The notes: a model not told the origin generated them from the letters alone. Positions 43,669 to 53,380 are shown, counted from the stretch's first letter. The stretch is DNA of 64,000 bases from Cloacimonetes bacterium UBA5614 (GCA_002424605.1 DIKQ01000013.1:1-64000), one strand, 5' to 3'. Translations and numbers: made by a program.

Positions 43669-45075
43669 ATGGAAAACATCCGCATTGGCATAATCGGCAA
43701 TATCGGGGTGGGCAAATCCACTTTTATAGAGGCGGCAAGCACTGCACCGCTCAACAAGATACTTTTATCCGTATACCCCAAACCCAATGGAAGCGAAGGG
43801 GTATTTTCCTTTCCGGAAAAGTTCAATCCCATTGTGCTGGATTCTTTTTACAAAGACCCGGTTGCCAATGCCTTCATGGCGCAGATTGAATTCTTCAACG
43901 GACGGCTGGACCGGCAAAAGCAGATTCAGACCTGCCGGGGTATTGTGCTGGAAGACAGGACCCTGGCAGAGGACTATCACATTTTCGGCAAAGCCCAGCG
44001 CATCCTGCAGAATATGTCCGAGCCGGAATTTATCGCTTACCAGCGCACCTACCGCCTGATGACGGAAGACATCAAGGAGCCGGACCTCTATGTGTATTTG
44101 AAGGCGGAAGTCCCCATCCTGATGGAAAGAATCCGGGAAAGAGGCAGGGAAAGCGAACGGGCAATTTCTGCCGAATACCTGGAACTGCTGAATAACCTCT
44201 ACGAGGATTTTATAGCCAATCACGTAAAGAGCCCCGTGCTTGTCATAAATGCGGATAAAGCAGTGGAAAAGATGGAGTTTCTGCGCCGTACTGCCAATCT
44301 GATTGCCGAACAGGTGAAATCCCTGGAACTGCGTGTCTCCAGCCCCGGCATCAGCGAATGGGTCACTTTGCCCCAGACGGAGGCAACCCTCAAAGCCATC
44401 GATATGGAACGCCACCTGGAAACCTATCTGGCAGAGCACCCGAAACTGATAACCATAGCCGGCAACGTCGGATTGGGCAAATCCACCCTGACAGCAATCA
44501 TGGGACGTAGCCTGAAGATAAACACCCTCTACGAAAAGCCTGAAGAGAATCCGCTCTTGGAGAAGTTCCTGGGCGATAAGAAAACCTGGTGTTATGACCT
44601 GCAACTGCATTTCCTGGAAATGCGGGCCCAGCAACGCCGGCTGGGTAAAAGCGGAACTGCCAGCTATGTGAAGGACCGCTCCCTGGCAGAGGACTTGCTG
44701 GTGTTTTGCAATCAGTTCCATGCAGACGGCTTACTGACCGACGACCAGCTGGACAATCTCGTCACGCAGTTCCAGACCGTAAACCGGCAGTTGCCTTCCG
44801 CAGACCTGATTATCCTGTTACAGGGCAGTCCGTCCATGGCATGGGAAAGGATTCAGCAACGCGGACGGGAAATGGAAATCGAGGGCGGCTGGCAGTTCAC
44901 TGAAATCAATAATCTGAACCACTGGTACAAATCGTATGGGGCAAACGTGGTAAAACTCGGCTTCCATAACGGTCCCGTCCTGGAAATCGATGTCGAAAAG
45001 CTCGACCTTACCAATCGAATCCACGTGGGTTATATCTTCGAAAGAATCCTGGAAGTCCTCCAGGCGCAGGATTAG
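43669..45075 (+). CDS. tandem-domain deoxynucleoside kinase
   Basis: The ATG at 43669 (GAGGAG 5 bases away) is preferred over a GTG two codons upstream. 468 residues hold two complete deoxynucleoside kinase domains in one chain. Domain 1 has P-loop GNIGVGKST (10-18), DRT in LEDRTLAED, and the lid RERGRESER. Domain 2 has P-loop GNVGLGKST (265-273), DRS in VKDRSLAED, and QQRGREMEIEGG. They should phosphorylate deoxynucleosides with ATP for salvage of DNA precursors. In the lactobacilli known best, two such kinases are separate subunits of a heterodimer; here the pair is fused. Substrates cannot be told, but the domains differ enough to suggest two specificities. Confidence 0.85.
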   Translation: MENIRIGIIGNIGVGKSTFIEAASTAPLNKILLSVYPKPNGSEGVFSFPEKFNPIVLDSFYKDPVANAFMAQIEFFNGRLDRQKQIQTCRGIVLEDRTLAEDYHIFGKAQRILQNMSEPEFIAYQRTYRLMTEDIKEPDLYVYLKAEVPILMERIRERGRESERAISAEYLELLNNLYEDFIANHVKSPVLVINADKAVEKMEFLRRTANLIAEQVKSLELRVSSPGISEWVTLPQTEATLKAIDMERHLETYLAEHPKLITIAGNVGLGKSTLTAIMGRSLKINTLYEKPEENPLLEKFLGDKKTWCYDLQLHFLEMRAQQRRLGKSGTASYVKDRSLAEDLLVFCNQFHADGLLTDDQLDNLVTQFQTVNRQLPSADLIILLQGSPSMAWERIQQRGREMEIEGGWQFTEINNLNHWYKSYGANVVKLGFHNGPVLEIDVEKLDLTNRIHVGYIFERILEVLQAQD

Positions 45076-45109
45076 CAGGGCAAGACAGACCAGGATAACT
45101 AAAGCAGGT

Positions 45110-46003
45110 TTAACCGGAACGTAGAGTAAACTTGCTGCGGATGGATATCAGCATAGCGGTAAAGAGCAAGGCTGCGCCAAGCACGATGCTGCCTGTGATT
45201 TGCTCATTGAGCAGCAGCCAGCCGCCCAGCAGGGCAAAGACCCCTTCCAGGCAAAGGATGATGGTCGCTGGCGCGGGAGCCACTTTCTTTTGGGCATGCA
45301 CCTGCAGGGTATAGGCAATCCCGACGGAGAACACTCCGCCATACAAAAGCGGTAGAAATGCAGCGCTGAGAGATGAGCAGAACATCCCATCCGTAAGATA
45401 GGCGGGGTTATTCAGCAGGTTCCAGGCAAGACCTGCCGTTATACTGGCCAGAGCCACAAAACTGCACTGGTAGAAAGCGACGGTGAGCGTGTCATACTGC
45501 CTGGTATAACGGTCAATCAGCTGCACATGCCACGCCCAGAATACCGCACTTATCAGGACAATCAGGTTACCCAGTGAAACCGTGACGGACTGCTGAGCGT
45601 TGATAAAATACAAGCCAATGACAGACAGGATGATGGCTATCAGGATGGTTCCGGAGATATGCTGTTTCCTGAAGATGCCCAGCAGAGGAACAAACACCAC
45701 ATACAATCCCGTGATGAAGCCGGCATTGCCTGCCGTGGTATAAACGATGCCGATTTGCTGCAGGGTGGCGGCAATGAAGAGGACTATTCCCAGAAGCCAG
45801 GGAAAAGGCATTTTCCTTTCCGGAAGCGCTTTTTTGCCTGCAAGCAATCCCACCACCAGCGCTCCCAAAGCAAAGCGGATGCCGTTGAACAGCAGCGGGT
45901 CCATGTGCTGCATGCCCTGTCTCTGCGCCACAAAAGCAAAGCCCCAGATGGCTGCTGTCAGCAGCAGCAGGAGTTCAGAGCCCAGTTTCTTCATTTCCGG
46001 CAA
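45110..46003 (-). CDS. EamA/DMT-superfamily transporter
   Basis: 297 residues with ten hydrophobic segments in two homologous halves, the usual EamA pair (LLLTAAIWGFAFVAQRQGMQHMDPLLFNGIRFALGALVVG and VAPAPATIILCLEGVFALLGGWLLLNEQ). An inner-membrane exporter of metabolites or amino acids by family; the substrate is unknown. Its 3' end faces that of the kinase gene with a 34-base gap and no clear terminator. Confidence 0.85.
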   Translation of the reverse strand: MPEMKKLGSELLLLLTAAIWGFAFVAQRQGMQHMDPLLFNGIRFALGALVVGLLAGKKALPERKMPFPWLLGIVLFIAATLQQIGIVYTTAGNAGFITGLYVVFVPLLGIFRKQHISGTILIAIILSVIGLYFINAQQSVTVSLGNLIVLISAVFWAWHVQLIDRYTRQYDTLTVAFYQCSFVALASITAGLAWNLLNNPAYLTDGMFCSSLSAAFLPLLYGGVFSVGIAYTLQVHAQKKVAPAPATIILCLEGVFALLGGWLLLNEQITGSIVLGAALLFTAMLISIRSKFTLRSG

Positions 46004-46104
46004 CCTCTATCAGATACTTTCAGGATAAATCCTTTTGACATTTTTAACAATTGCAGATAAGTAGCAACACAGCTGTTTGTCAAGCAGCAAAAAGAAAGCA
46101 AGGC

Positions 46105-46812
46105 ATGGACGATATGGCAGATGGACTTTCGACCGACAAAAAGACCGTGAAGGAATACAGGGTAATCATCCTTCCGAACGGACCTTACCTGGTGAAAGGG
46201 GGCATCCCCATCAACCGGGTGCGCGTGACCTTTGACGAATTGGATACACCCCTTGATTATGAAGTCGTGGAAAGCTATCCTGTCAAGGAAACTCAGAGCC
46301 TCTGCCGATGCGGTAATTCCGCCACCCGGCCTTTCTGCGACGGAACGCATACCAAAATCTACTTTTCCGGCAGGGAAAAGGCAGACCGCAAGCCCTTTTC
46401 CAAAAAAGCCCGCAAGCTGGTGGGGCGCAACCTCATCCTGCTGGACGCCCGCGACCTTTGCATGGGAATCGGTTACTGCCACAGGGCCGGCAGCACCTGG
46501 GTCAATGCCCGTTTTTCCGATAATCCGGTCAAGCGAGACCTCGCCATCCTGACCAGCCAGTACTGCCCGGCAGGACGCCTGGTGGCTTGCGACAAAGAGA
46601 CCGGGGAGCCGATTGAGCAGGACTGGCAGCCGTCCATCAGCATCATCGAAGACCCGCGGGTGCACACCAATTGCCCCATCTGGCTCAAAGGCGGTATTCC
46701 TGTGGAGTCGCAGGACGGCAGCACTTATGAAATCCGTTTCAGGGTAACTCTGTGCAGTTGCGGAAAATCGCGCATAATGCCCTTCTGTGACGGGCGCCAT
46801 TATTATGCTTGA
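46105..46812 (+). CDS. CDGSH iron-sulfur protein with two CDGSH motifs
   Basis: About 235 residues from the ATG at 46105 (an ATG three codons later is possible, as AAGG is better spaced from it). There are two CDGSH-type [2Fe-2S] motifs: CRCGNSATRPFCDGTH in the N-terminal half and CSCGKSRIMPFCDGRH at the extreme C-terminus. Between them, DLCMGIGYCHRAG and YCPAGRLVACD match the Fer4_19-like middle region of this known bacterial family. It ends three residues after the last ligand His, without the usual short tail. It is expected to be a cytoplasmic redox or iron-sulfur protein; no reaction is known. The TGA overlaps a TTGACA that may serve the tRNA genes. Confidence 0.87.
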   Translation: MDDMADGLSTDKKTVKEYRVIILPNGPYLVKGGIPINRVRVTFDELDTPLDYEVVESYPVKETQSLCRCGNSATRPFCDGTHTKIYFSGREKADRKPFSKKARKLVGRNLILLDARDLCMGIGYCHRAGSTWVNARFSDNPVKRDLAILTSQYCPAGRLVACDKETGEPIEQDWQPSISIIEDPRVHTNCPIWLKGGIPVESQDGSTYEIRFRVTLCSCGKSRIMPFCDGRHYYA

Positions 46813-46814
46813 CA
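46809..46814 (+). promoter_or_regulatory. possible -35 box (TTGACA) for the tRNA-Val pair
   Basis: A perfect TTGACA overlapping the stop codon of the CDGSH gene, 36 bases before the first tRNA. The -10 position reads CTTTTT, which is poor, and the AAAAAG/CTTTTT hairpin at 46815-46830 could instead be a weak terminator. Confidence 0.25.
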
Positions 46815-46849
46815 AAAAGAGCGCTTTTTTGCTTTTTGAACAAACCTGT

Positions 46850-46927
<78 letters not shown>

Positions 46928-46964
46928 TTTTTTATTAAACGCACTTTTATCCGACATATAGTGT

Positions 46965-47041
46965 GGGTGATTAGCTCAGTTGGTTAGAGCACTACGTTCA
47001 CATCGTAGGGGTCACAGGTTCGAGTCCCGTATCACCCACCA
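46965..47041 (+). tRNA. tRNA-Val (anticodon CAC)
   Basis: Acceptor GGGTGAT / ATCACCC is fully paired; anticodon stem CTACG/CGTAG with loop TTCACAT gives anticodon CAC (valine, GTG codons). The encoded CCA is 47039-47041. The T-stem ACAGG/CCCGT has one A-C mismatch. It is nearly identical to the tRNA 37 bases upstream, so one arose from the other by tandem duplication with a change at the wobble base. Confidence 0.92.
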
Positions 47042-47105
47042 TTAAGGTTTTTGCCAATCCTCCCACCCTCATTCTGCACATCCGTTTATCACAGGAATGC
47101 TTTTT

Positions 47106-47185
47106 CTTCCCTGCATGATACGAGGGGGTATCGTGGGCAAAGCCCTCGCATCGTTCCCGTATTGTTCACGAAAGAAGCAGGGAAC
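47106..47185. repeat. intergenic palindromic element E (GGGGGTATCG core)
   Basis: Edges TTCCCTGC (47107-47114) and GCAGGGAA (47177-47184) are perfect inverted copies. Core GATACGAGGG (47117-47126) and CCCTCGCATC (47143-47152) are inverted with one mismatch, then CCCGTATTG follows as in element B. It lies between the tRNA pair and the 3' end of rfbB. The other bases of the gap 47042-47249 show nothing else. Confidence 0.75.
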
Positions 47186-47249
47186 AAGGATTGGGGGGAT
47201 AAGGAAAAGCTGAGGGGAATCGTTGCGGGATAAGGGGTTTGGCACTATA

Positions 47250-48323
47250 TCAGCTATTGAGACCCAAACGCTCCTGATTGTATTTTTTCTCCTGGATTTT
47301 GGTCCACCATTCACGGTTGTCCAGATACCACTGCACAGTCTTGCGGATACCTGTAGCAAAGGTCTCGCGGGGAGTCCAGCCCAGTTCCCGGCTGATTTTT
47401 GAGGCGTCAATGGCATAGCGGAGGTCGTGCCCGGGACGGTCTGTCACAAAGGTGATGAATGTTTCATATGGATGCCCGTCAATAGAGGGTGTAAGCTGGT
47501 CCAGGATGCGGCAGATGGTGCGGACGATTTCGATATTGGTAATCTCGTTATGCCCGCCGATGTTATAGGTTTCACCGGTGGTTCCCTGTTCAATCACCAG
47601 CTTGATTGCCTCGCAATGGTCTGTCACATAGAGCCAGTCGCGGACGTTCAGACCCTGTCCGTAAACAGGCAATGGCTTGCCTGCCAGGCAGTTCAGGATG
47701 GTGAGCGGAATCAGCTTTTCGGGAAACTGATAGGGCCCGTAGTTGTTGGAGCAGTTGGTAATCAGGGTGGGTAGTCCGAAAGTGCGTTTCCAGGCGCGGA
47801 CCAGATGGTCTGAACCGGCTTTGGAAGCGGAATAAGGCGAGCTGGGGTCATAGGGGGTGGATTCTTCAAACAGGCCTTCCTCACCCAAAGAGCCGTAAAC
47901 CTCATCGGTGGAAACGTGGTGAAAGCGGAAGCTCTGCTTATCGGCGTCTGCCAGCTCCTTAAAATACTTGTGGGCGGTGTAGAGCAAAGTGCCGGTTCCC
48001 AGGACGTTGGTCTGGATGAATTCCAGAGGGTTGTCGATGGAGCGGTCCACATGGGATTCGGCGGCAAAATTGACGATTGTATCTGGCCTGTGCTGACGGA
48101 AGATATCCTGCAGGACCTTTTGGTCGCAGATGTCCAGTTGCTGAAAGAAATAGCGCTTTTGCCCGAACTCCTGTTCAACTGAAGTCAGGTTATCGGGATT
48201 GCCGGCATAGGTGAGCTTGTCTATGTTTACGACCGTGCCGTCGAAGGAAGGGTCCTCAAACAGCAGATGGATAAAATTGGCACCGATAAAGCCGGCGCCG
48301 CCGGTCACAACGACGTTTTTCAC
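47250..48323 (-). CDS. rfbB: dTDP-glucose 4,6-dehydratase
   Basis: A 357-residue SDR-type enzyme that turns dTDP-glucose into dTDP-4-keto-6-deoxyglucose, a precursor of rhamnose and other surface sugars. The NAD-binding loop is GGAGFIG (8-14), the catalytic Thr-Asp-Glu triad is 139-141 (VSTDEVYG), and Tyr164/Lys168 form [20 protein letters not shown] is present. rfbA, rfbC and rfbD are not nearby. It follows parB by 31 bases on the minus strand. Confidence 0.93.
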   Translation of the reverse strand: MKNVVVTGGAGFIGANFIHLLFEDPSFDGTVVNIDKLTYAGNPDNLTSVEQEFGQKRYFFQQLDICDQKVLQDIFRQHRPDTIVNFAAESHVDRSIDNPLEFIQTNVLGTGTLLYTAHKYFKELADADKQSFRFHHVSTDEVYGSLGEEGLFEESTPYDPSSPYSASKAGSDHLVRAWKRTFGLPTLITNCSNNYGPYQFPEKLIPLTILNCLAGKPLPVYGQGLNVRDWLYVTDHCEAIKLVIEQGTTGETYNIGGHNEITNIEIVRTICRILDQLTPSIDGHPYETFITFVTDRPGHDLRYAIDASKISRELGWTPRETFATGIRKTVQWYLDNREWWTKIQEKKYNQERLGLNS

Positions 48324-48354
48324 TGATTTACCCGGTAATGACGGAAGCCTTGCC

Positions 48355-49218
48355 CTATTCGAGGTTCAGCTTTCTGATCAGGTCGTCAAACTCGGTCTGG
48401 TCTTTGTATTCGATAACGATTTTGCCTTTGTAATCCTTGTCCTGGATAGTGGTCTTGAAACCGAGGACCTCGGTCAGCTGTTCCTCAATGGAAACAATAT
48501 AGGGGTCCTTGGGAACGGCGGGAGCTTTTTCCGGCCTGGGTTTCTTTTCAGGCTTCTCGGGATTGTATTCCCGGACTTTTTCCTCGCTCTGGCGGACAGA
48601 CAAGGCATTGGTGATGATAAAGCGCGCAAAATCAAGCTGCTTTTCCTCATCAATGGCAAGAATTGCCCTGGCATGCCCGGAAGTCAGGGTGCCTTGCAGA
48701 ACCATGTCCTGGATAGGCTGGCTCAGGCGAAGCAGACGCAGGGAATTGGTGATGGTGGAGCGGTCTTTGCCCATGATTTCGGATATCTGCTCATGGTTCA
48801 TCTGGAACTCGTCAATCAAGCGCTGAAAAGCACCGGCTTCTTCAATGGGGTTCAGGTTTTCACGCTGGATGTTTTCAATGATGGCAAGCTGAAGCTGTTC
48901 TTTTTGAGATACTGACCTGATGATAACCGGCACTTCGGTAAGCCCGGCCAGCTTTGCTCCTTCCAGCCTGCGTTCACCCGCAACCAGTTCATATTCGCTA
49001 TCATCGGTTTTGGTGACGATGATAGGCTGGATGATGCCGTTTTCACGGATGGAATCAGCCAGTTCCCTCAGCTTTCCGTCATCAAACAGCTTGCGGGGCT
49101 GGTAGCGGTTTGGCATGATTCTGGTAATGGGCAGGGTGGTAATCCCTGTGTTGGGATTTTCCTGTTCGTCGATATCACGGATCAGGGCGTCAAGGCCTTT
49201 TCCAAGTTTTTCTTCCAT
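48355..49218 (-). CDS. parB: chromosome-partitioning protein ParB/Spo0J
   Basis: 287 residues. The N-terminal CTP-binding ParB domain is clear ([52 protein letters not shown] with the GERR box, [15 protein letters not shown]), followed by the helix-turn-helix ([33 protein letters not shown]) and a C-terminal dimer domain. A Pro/Lys/Glu-rich linker ([14 protein letters not shown]) separates them. It binds parS sites; none was recognised in the window. It starts 4 bases after parA. Confidence 0.94.
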   Translation of the reverse strand: MEEKLGKGLDALIRDIDEQENPNTGITTLPITRIMPNRYQPRKLFDDGKLRELADSIRENGIIQPIIVTKTDDSEYELVAGERRLEGAKLAGLTEVPVIIRSVSQKEQLQLAIIENIQRENLNPIEEAGAFQRLIDEFQMNHEQISEIMGKDRSTITNSLRLLRLSQPIQDMVLQGTLTSGHARAILAIDEEKQLDFARFIITNALSVRQSEEKVREYNPEKPEKKPRPEKAPAVPKDPYIVSIEEQLTEVLGFKTTIQDKDYKGKIVIEYKDQTEFDDLIRKLNLE

Positions 49219-49222
49219 TTTG

Positions 49223-49993
49223 TCATCCTTGTGTATAGCGTTCTAATACTTCCTGAGCTAAGGCAAGATAGTTGTAAGCTCCGGGTGATTTGATGTCATA
49301 GAGGAATATAGGCTTGCCATAGCCGGGGGCTTCGGAGAGCTTGATATTCCTGCTGATAATTGTGCGGAAAACTTTTTCGCGGAAGTAGCGTTTCACTTCC
49401 CTGGCAACCTGGATGGACAGGTTCAGCCGTTTATCAAACATGGTGAGGACCACTCCCAGGACGTTCAGCCCGGGATTGAGGCTTTTCTGGATAAGGCGGA
49501 TGGTGGTCAGAAGCTGGCTGACTCCTTCCAACGCGTAATATTCGCATTGGATGGGTATGATGACGTCGCTGCAGGCAGTGAGCGCATTGACAGTCAGCAA
49601 ACCCAGGGAGGGGGGACAGTCGATGAAGATGTAGTCGTAACGGTCCAAAATCGGCTTGAGCGCTTCTTTGAGCTTGAATTCCCTGGCATATTCCTGCACG
49701 AGTTCAATCTCGGCCCCGGTCAGGTGGATATTGCCCGGAATGCAATCCAGGTTTTCCGTATTGGTTTTTACAATGGTGTCTTCGATGGCGACGCGCTGGA
49801 TAAGAGCATCATAAATCTGCACTTCCAGGTTCTCCTTATCGAGTCCGACACCGCTCGTGGCATTGCCCTGCGGGTCAAAATCAATCAGAAGGATTTTCTT
49901 TTCCAGGACAGCCAAGCCGGCTGCAAGATTGACTGCAGTAGTGGTCTTGCCGACTCCGCCCTTCTGATTGACAATTGTGATTACTTTTCCCAT
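49223..49993 (-). CDS. parA: chromosome-partitioning ATPase ParA/Soj
   Basis: 256 residues. It opens with the deviant Walker A KGGVGKTT ([27 protein letters not shown]); the switch motifs [11 protein letters not shown] and [14 protein letters not shown] are intact. It works with ParB to place replicated origins. Gene order rsmG-parA-parB is the conserved origin-proximal arrangement of many bacteria, but no oriC or DnaA-box cluster was recognised here. It lies 3 bases after rsmG. Confidence 0.95.
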   Translation of the reverse strand: MGKVITIVNQKGGVGKTTTAVNLAAGLAVLEKKILLIDFDPQGNATSGVGLDKENLEVQIYDALIQRVAIEDTIVKTNTENLDCIPGNIHLTGAEIELVQEYAREFKLKEALKPILDRYDYIFIDCPPSLGLLTVNALTACSDVIIPIQCEYYALEGVSQLLTTIRLIQKSLNPGLNVLGVVLTMFDKRLNLSIQVAREVKRYFREKVFRTIISRNIKLSEAPGYGKPIFLYDIKSPGAYNYLALAQEVLERYTQG

Positions 49994-49996
49994 AAT

Positions 49997-50671
49997 TTAT
50001 CCAAGTCTTATATTTTTCAGATACATCTCAAAGCTCTTCTTCCCGGCAACCACTATCTGACGCTTGCCAAGATCCCCCTGACTTACATCAAAAACCTCTG
50101 CACCCGGCAGGACTGCTACGTCTTCCATCTGCTGAGCCTTGTAAAACACTGCTTTTCCGGCTGGTTTCAGCAACTTCATCACCGGCTCGAAGAAAGCCGG
50201 CTCCATCCTGACTGAACGGCACAGCACAAGGTCATACCTGTTCTGTTGCGGTCCTTTGGCAAAGTCTTCCAGCCTCGCCCATACGGCACGGCAACCGGAA
50301 AGCTTCAGGGTGGCAATGAACTGCTCAATGCATTTAACTTTTTTACCGACGGAATCCAGCAGGGTAACCTTCAAATCAGGGTAAACAAGCTTTAACGGCA
50401 GTCCCGGTAAACCACCTCCCGAACCAAAGTCCAGCACTTCTTCACTATTTATTTCCATTATATTAATAATGAGCAAGCTGTCAAGAAAATGGTACAGCCA
50501 ATAATCTTCTTTCTCCATTTGCCTTGATATCAGGTTAACCAGCCGGTTTTGCCCGTACAGGATTTCCAGAAAAAGCTCAAACCTGGCCAGCAGTGAATCC
50601 GCCTCTGCGGGGAAATGTTCCTGCAGGAAAGACCGGAAAATCTGCTTTGGCTGACTAATCTCTGCGCTCAT
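49997..50671 (-). CDS. rsmG: 16S rRNA (guanine-527-N7) methyltransferase
   Basis: 224 residues from the ATG at 50671; a TTG six codons upstream (50689) has a better-placed AAGGG and cannot be excluded. The SAM-binding motif is VLDFGSGGGLPGLPLKLVYP, and NLISRQMEKEDYWLYHFLDSLL and CRSV (catalytic region) are typical of RsmG/GidB. It methylates G527 of 16S rRNA. It stands between the GND-repeat gene and parA in one minus-strand run. Confidence 0.92.
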   Translation of the reverse strand: MSAEISQPKQIFRSFLQEHFPAEADSLLARFELFLEILYGQNRLVNLISRQMEKEDYWLYHFLDSLLIINIMEINSEEVLDFGSGGGLPGLPLKLVYPDLKVTLLDSVGKKVKCIEQFIATLKLSGCRAVWARLEDFAKGPQQNRYDLVLCRSVRMEPAFFEPVMKLLKPAGKAVFYKAQQMEDVAVLPGAEVFDVSQGDLGKRQIVVAGKKSFEMYLKNIRLG

Positions 50672-50696
50672 AAACTTACACTTTACCAAGGATTGC

Positions 50697-53186
50697 TCAG
50701 CCCTTGGGAAGCTGCCGTACCATTGCCTTTATCAGGAAAGAGCTGTCGTTTGCCATTTTCCTGAGTTCTGCCAGCGACTCTTTGGTCTTCATCGCCTTGA
50801 GGCTGCGCGCAGCTATATAACGGTACTTTTCTGTAGGGTGGCTGAGCCAGGGACGCACCATTTCCAATGCCCGGGAGGACCTCAGGTAACCCAGGCTGGA
50901 CAGCACCGCAGGGATATATTCGCCCTGCTCCAGAAAGACGGAAATCGAATCCACCGCCGTGCTGTCACCGATTTCGGCAAACAATCCTATGGCGTTCTTT
51001 ACCTTGAGTGAATCCGCATCGTGCAGGACGGCGTAAAGCGCGGTCTTCATAATTTCAGTTTTGGTTGCCAGTTCAGATAGGGTACGGTATTCCAATCCTG
51101 ACTTGGTTGCCATTTTGTTCTCAACGGCATACTGAACTGCTTCCGCTTCCCGGTTCAGCAGATATCCGCGGGCAAGTTTCACGCGTTTGGCGGCAGAACC
51201 AACCTCCCATTCAGAGGCGATGGCAAACAGCGTTTCGATGGACGCCAGGGAATCCACATCCGCCACTGACTGCTCCGCCAGCTCATCCAGCTTGGTCTGG
51301 ACTGGAATGTTCAGCTCAATATCCCTGCCTATGCCGTAAGTCCCGTTCTGCCAGGTCTTGTCATTTGCCTGCAGTGTATCCGGATAGGCGTCTTTTCCGC
51401 CTGCGTCCAGAAACAAACCAATCCCGCCTGTTTCCCTTGCCGCATTGGCAAAGCCGTAGTTGGAGGGATTGCGGTGTTCGTATTTATCATTGCCTTCGGA
51501 ATCCACGAAGATGCCGACGGAATTGGTAAGAGCCAGTCCGTTTCCGCCTTCCACGGAATAGTGGTCGTTGCCTTTTTTATCAATGAAGACGCCCACCGAC
51601 CAGTCGTGTCCGTTGCCCTGACCGGGACCGTGCTTGGAATAGTAATGGTCTTCGCCGTCCATATCCACCAATGCCCCGTTGGCAAGGTGAATTCCGCTGC
51701 CCTGCGGATAATAGACCGCATCGTAATAATCGTTGCCTTTTTCATCAAACAAAGCGCCAATGGCATACCAGTAAGCCACTCCCTGCGCATAAACACCGCC
51801 TGCATAGCGGTCATTGCCGTCACCATCATACAGGACTCCGATGCCACCTGCCAAATCAGGACGGAAGCCAAAGCCAAAGCCCTGCGCCATACTGCGGTAG
51901 TCAAAAGGAGCCAGCGGAGCGTGCAGATACTTGCCTCCGCAGTAATAGACATCGTTTCCTTTGCCGTCCAACAGCAGGCCAAATCCCTTCGGACCGCCCA
52001 ATCCCTGTGCAAATTCCGTGGCTGTGTAGGTATCGTTGCCTTCATTATCCTGCAGGACGGAGATGCCGAACATGGCAGCGCCCTGTGAAAAAAGCCCGGT
52101 TGAATAAATGTCGTTGCCTTTGTAATCTATGAAGGTGTTATATCCCAGCAGGGCAGATATGGCAAAGTCGCCATACTGGTAAATATCATCACCTTCAAAG
52201 TCCAAAACAGTTCCGCAGCCTGCCAGCACGGACATTCCTTTCGCGATGCCGGGATTGCGGTAAACGTCATTGCCTTTCATGTCTATCACAAGGTAATAGG
52301 GATGGTCTTTATCGGTGTATAAATCCATATCGTAAGTATCATTCCCGCCGGGGTCGAGGATAAAGCAGACCGGATTTTTCTTTAATCGTTTGTCATTGGT
52401 GTAATGGTCATCGCCCATGGTGCCGATAATCATCGTGCCCCAGTCTGTGTCGGCGTAGATTGGCTTTTTATTGGTGAATTTCAGCTTGGAAATCCTGTTA
52501 ACCATTCCTGTGGCATAAACATCCCAGAGCCACCAGCTATCAGCCAGCAGGTCAAAGTTGACCTTTTCCAGCAGTTCAATGGCTCTCTGGGTGGTGATTA
52601 CAGTATCCATTCTGGGATATCTTTTTCTGAAGAATTCCTTGTATGCCAGGGAATCCTCGCTCTCCTGCCAGGCCTGAAACATCCAGCAGGACAAGCTGTC
52701 CATCTGTACTGTCGTCAGGCTGGCAAATGCCATTTTCCTGTAATCTTCCACTTCTGCCAGGCATGATGCCAGATACTTGAAACTGTCCCTGGGACTGCCG
52801 ATTTGCGGTTTACCTTCATAAGGAAACCAATCAGCATTGGAAGCATGCCGGGCATCCTGCCAAACTATGTCAAGGTATGGGGCAAGGACTTCTAAATCAG
52901 GTCTGCCATTAGACCAGGCAGAGCATTCTCCTTTCAGGTCTGCCAGCAATTCCAGGAATTTCCAGGGATTATTCAGCGCTTCCACATGGCAAATGAGTTT
53001 GAACTTAGTGCTGGTGTCCCAGTCTTTCAGGAACATGACATCGGTGCTGTCCAGGTCGGCTGAATGCAGCATATCCACCAGTTGCGAGGTCTCTTCTTGT
53101 GACAATATCGGCTGCCAGGGTGAGGACAGCAGAGGAAGGGATAACATCAGGGCAATAAACAGTAGAATCAGTTTTCCGCTTTGCAT
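50697..53186 (-). CDS. exported protein with twelve GND-type repeats and C-terminal HEAT repeats
   Basis: 829 residues with a signal peptide (LILLFIALMLSLPLLSS). The middle (about 265-600) carries twelve copies of a G-G/N-D-x-Y word (GGNDTY, KGNDVY, EGDDIY, KGNDIY, EGNDTY, KGNDVY, DGNDRY, KGNDYY, DGEDHY, KGNDHY, EGNDKY, GGKDAY), about 21-32 residues apart, each preceded by a hydrophobic strand (LLLDGKGND). This recalls RTX calcium-binding beta-rolls but with longer units. The last about 120 residues look like HEAT repeats (AVLSSLGYLRSSRALEMVRPWL, IAARSLKAMKTKESLAELRKM). No sorting tail. It heads the run rsmG-parA-parB-rfbB. Function is unknown. Confidence 0.6.
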   Translation of the reverse strand: MQSGKLILLFIALMLSLPLLSSPWQPILSQEETSQLVDMLHSADLDSTDVMFLKDWDTSTKFKLICHVEALNNPWKFLELLADLKGECSAWSNGRPDLEVLAPYLDIVWQDARHASNADWFPYEGKPQIGSPRDSFKYLASCLAEVEDYRKMAFASLTTVQMDSLSCWMFQAWQESEDSLAYKEFFRKRYPRMDTVITTQRAIELLEKVNFDLLADSWWLWDVYATGMVNRISKLKFTNKKPIYADTDWGTMIIGTMGDDHYTNDKRLKKNPVCFILDPGGNDTYDMDLYTDKDHPYYLVIDMKGNDVYRNPGIAKGMSVLAGCGTVLDFEGDDIYQYGDFAISALLGYNTFIDYKGNDIYSTGLFSQGAAMFGISVLQDNEGNDTYTATEFAQGLGGPKGFGLLLDGKGNDVYYCGGKYLHAPLAPFDYRSMAQGFGFGFRPDLAGGIGVLYDGDGNDRYAGGVYAQGVAYWYAIGALFDEKGNDYYDAVYYPQGSGIHLANGALVDMDGEDHYYSKHGPGQGNGHDWSVGVFIDKKGNDHYSVEGGNGLALTNSVGIFVDSEGNDKYEHRNPSNYGFANAARETGGIGLFLDAGGKDAYPDTLQANDKTWQNGTYGIGRDIELNIPVQTKLDELAEQSVADVDSLASIETLFAIASEWEVGSAAKRVKLARGYLLNREAEAVQYAVENKMATKSGLEYRTLSELATKTEIMKTALYAVLHDADSLKVKNAIGLFAEIGDSTAVDSISVFLEQGEYIPAVLSSLGYLRSSRALEMVRPWLSHPTEKYRYIAARSLKAMKTKESLAELRKMANDSSFLIKAMVRQLPKG

Positions 53187-53230
53187 AATCTCCCGCTTTG
53201 CATTGGTTTTTTCTTTCAGGCGTTATCCGT

Positions 53231-53350
53231 CTTGCTTGCCTATATCCCGCTTGCTGAGATGTCCCGAAGATGTCCCGAAGCCGGCCGAAGAAAACCCGGG
53301 CATCTTCGGGGCATCACCGCGACATCTCATAGAGCAGGAAGCAGGGGCAA
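53231..53350. repeat. intergenic palindromic element F (CCCGAAGATG core)
   Basis: Shares with element C the words GTCCCGAAGATG, CCCGAAGCC, CGAAGAAAACCCGG and GACATCTCATAGAGCA in the same order. Inner arms TGAGATGTC (53255-53263) and GACATCTCA (53321-53329) are perfect inverted copies. The right edge is GGAAGCAGGGGC. It lies in the 397-base gap between the divergent GND-repeat gene and the adhesin-like gene, apparently inside the 5' leader of the former. Confidence 0.75.
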
Positions 53351-53380
53351 ATCAGGTTTGCCTGATTTGAGACGATTGAA

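Noticed and set aside
46105..46812. CDGSH protein as a new domain combination
   Set aside because: Two CDGSH motifs around a Fer4_19-like middle are a known bacterial family arrangement, so it is not reported as novel.
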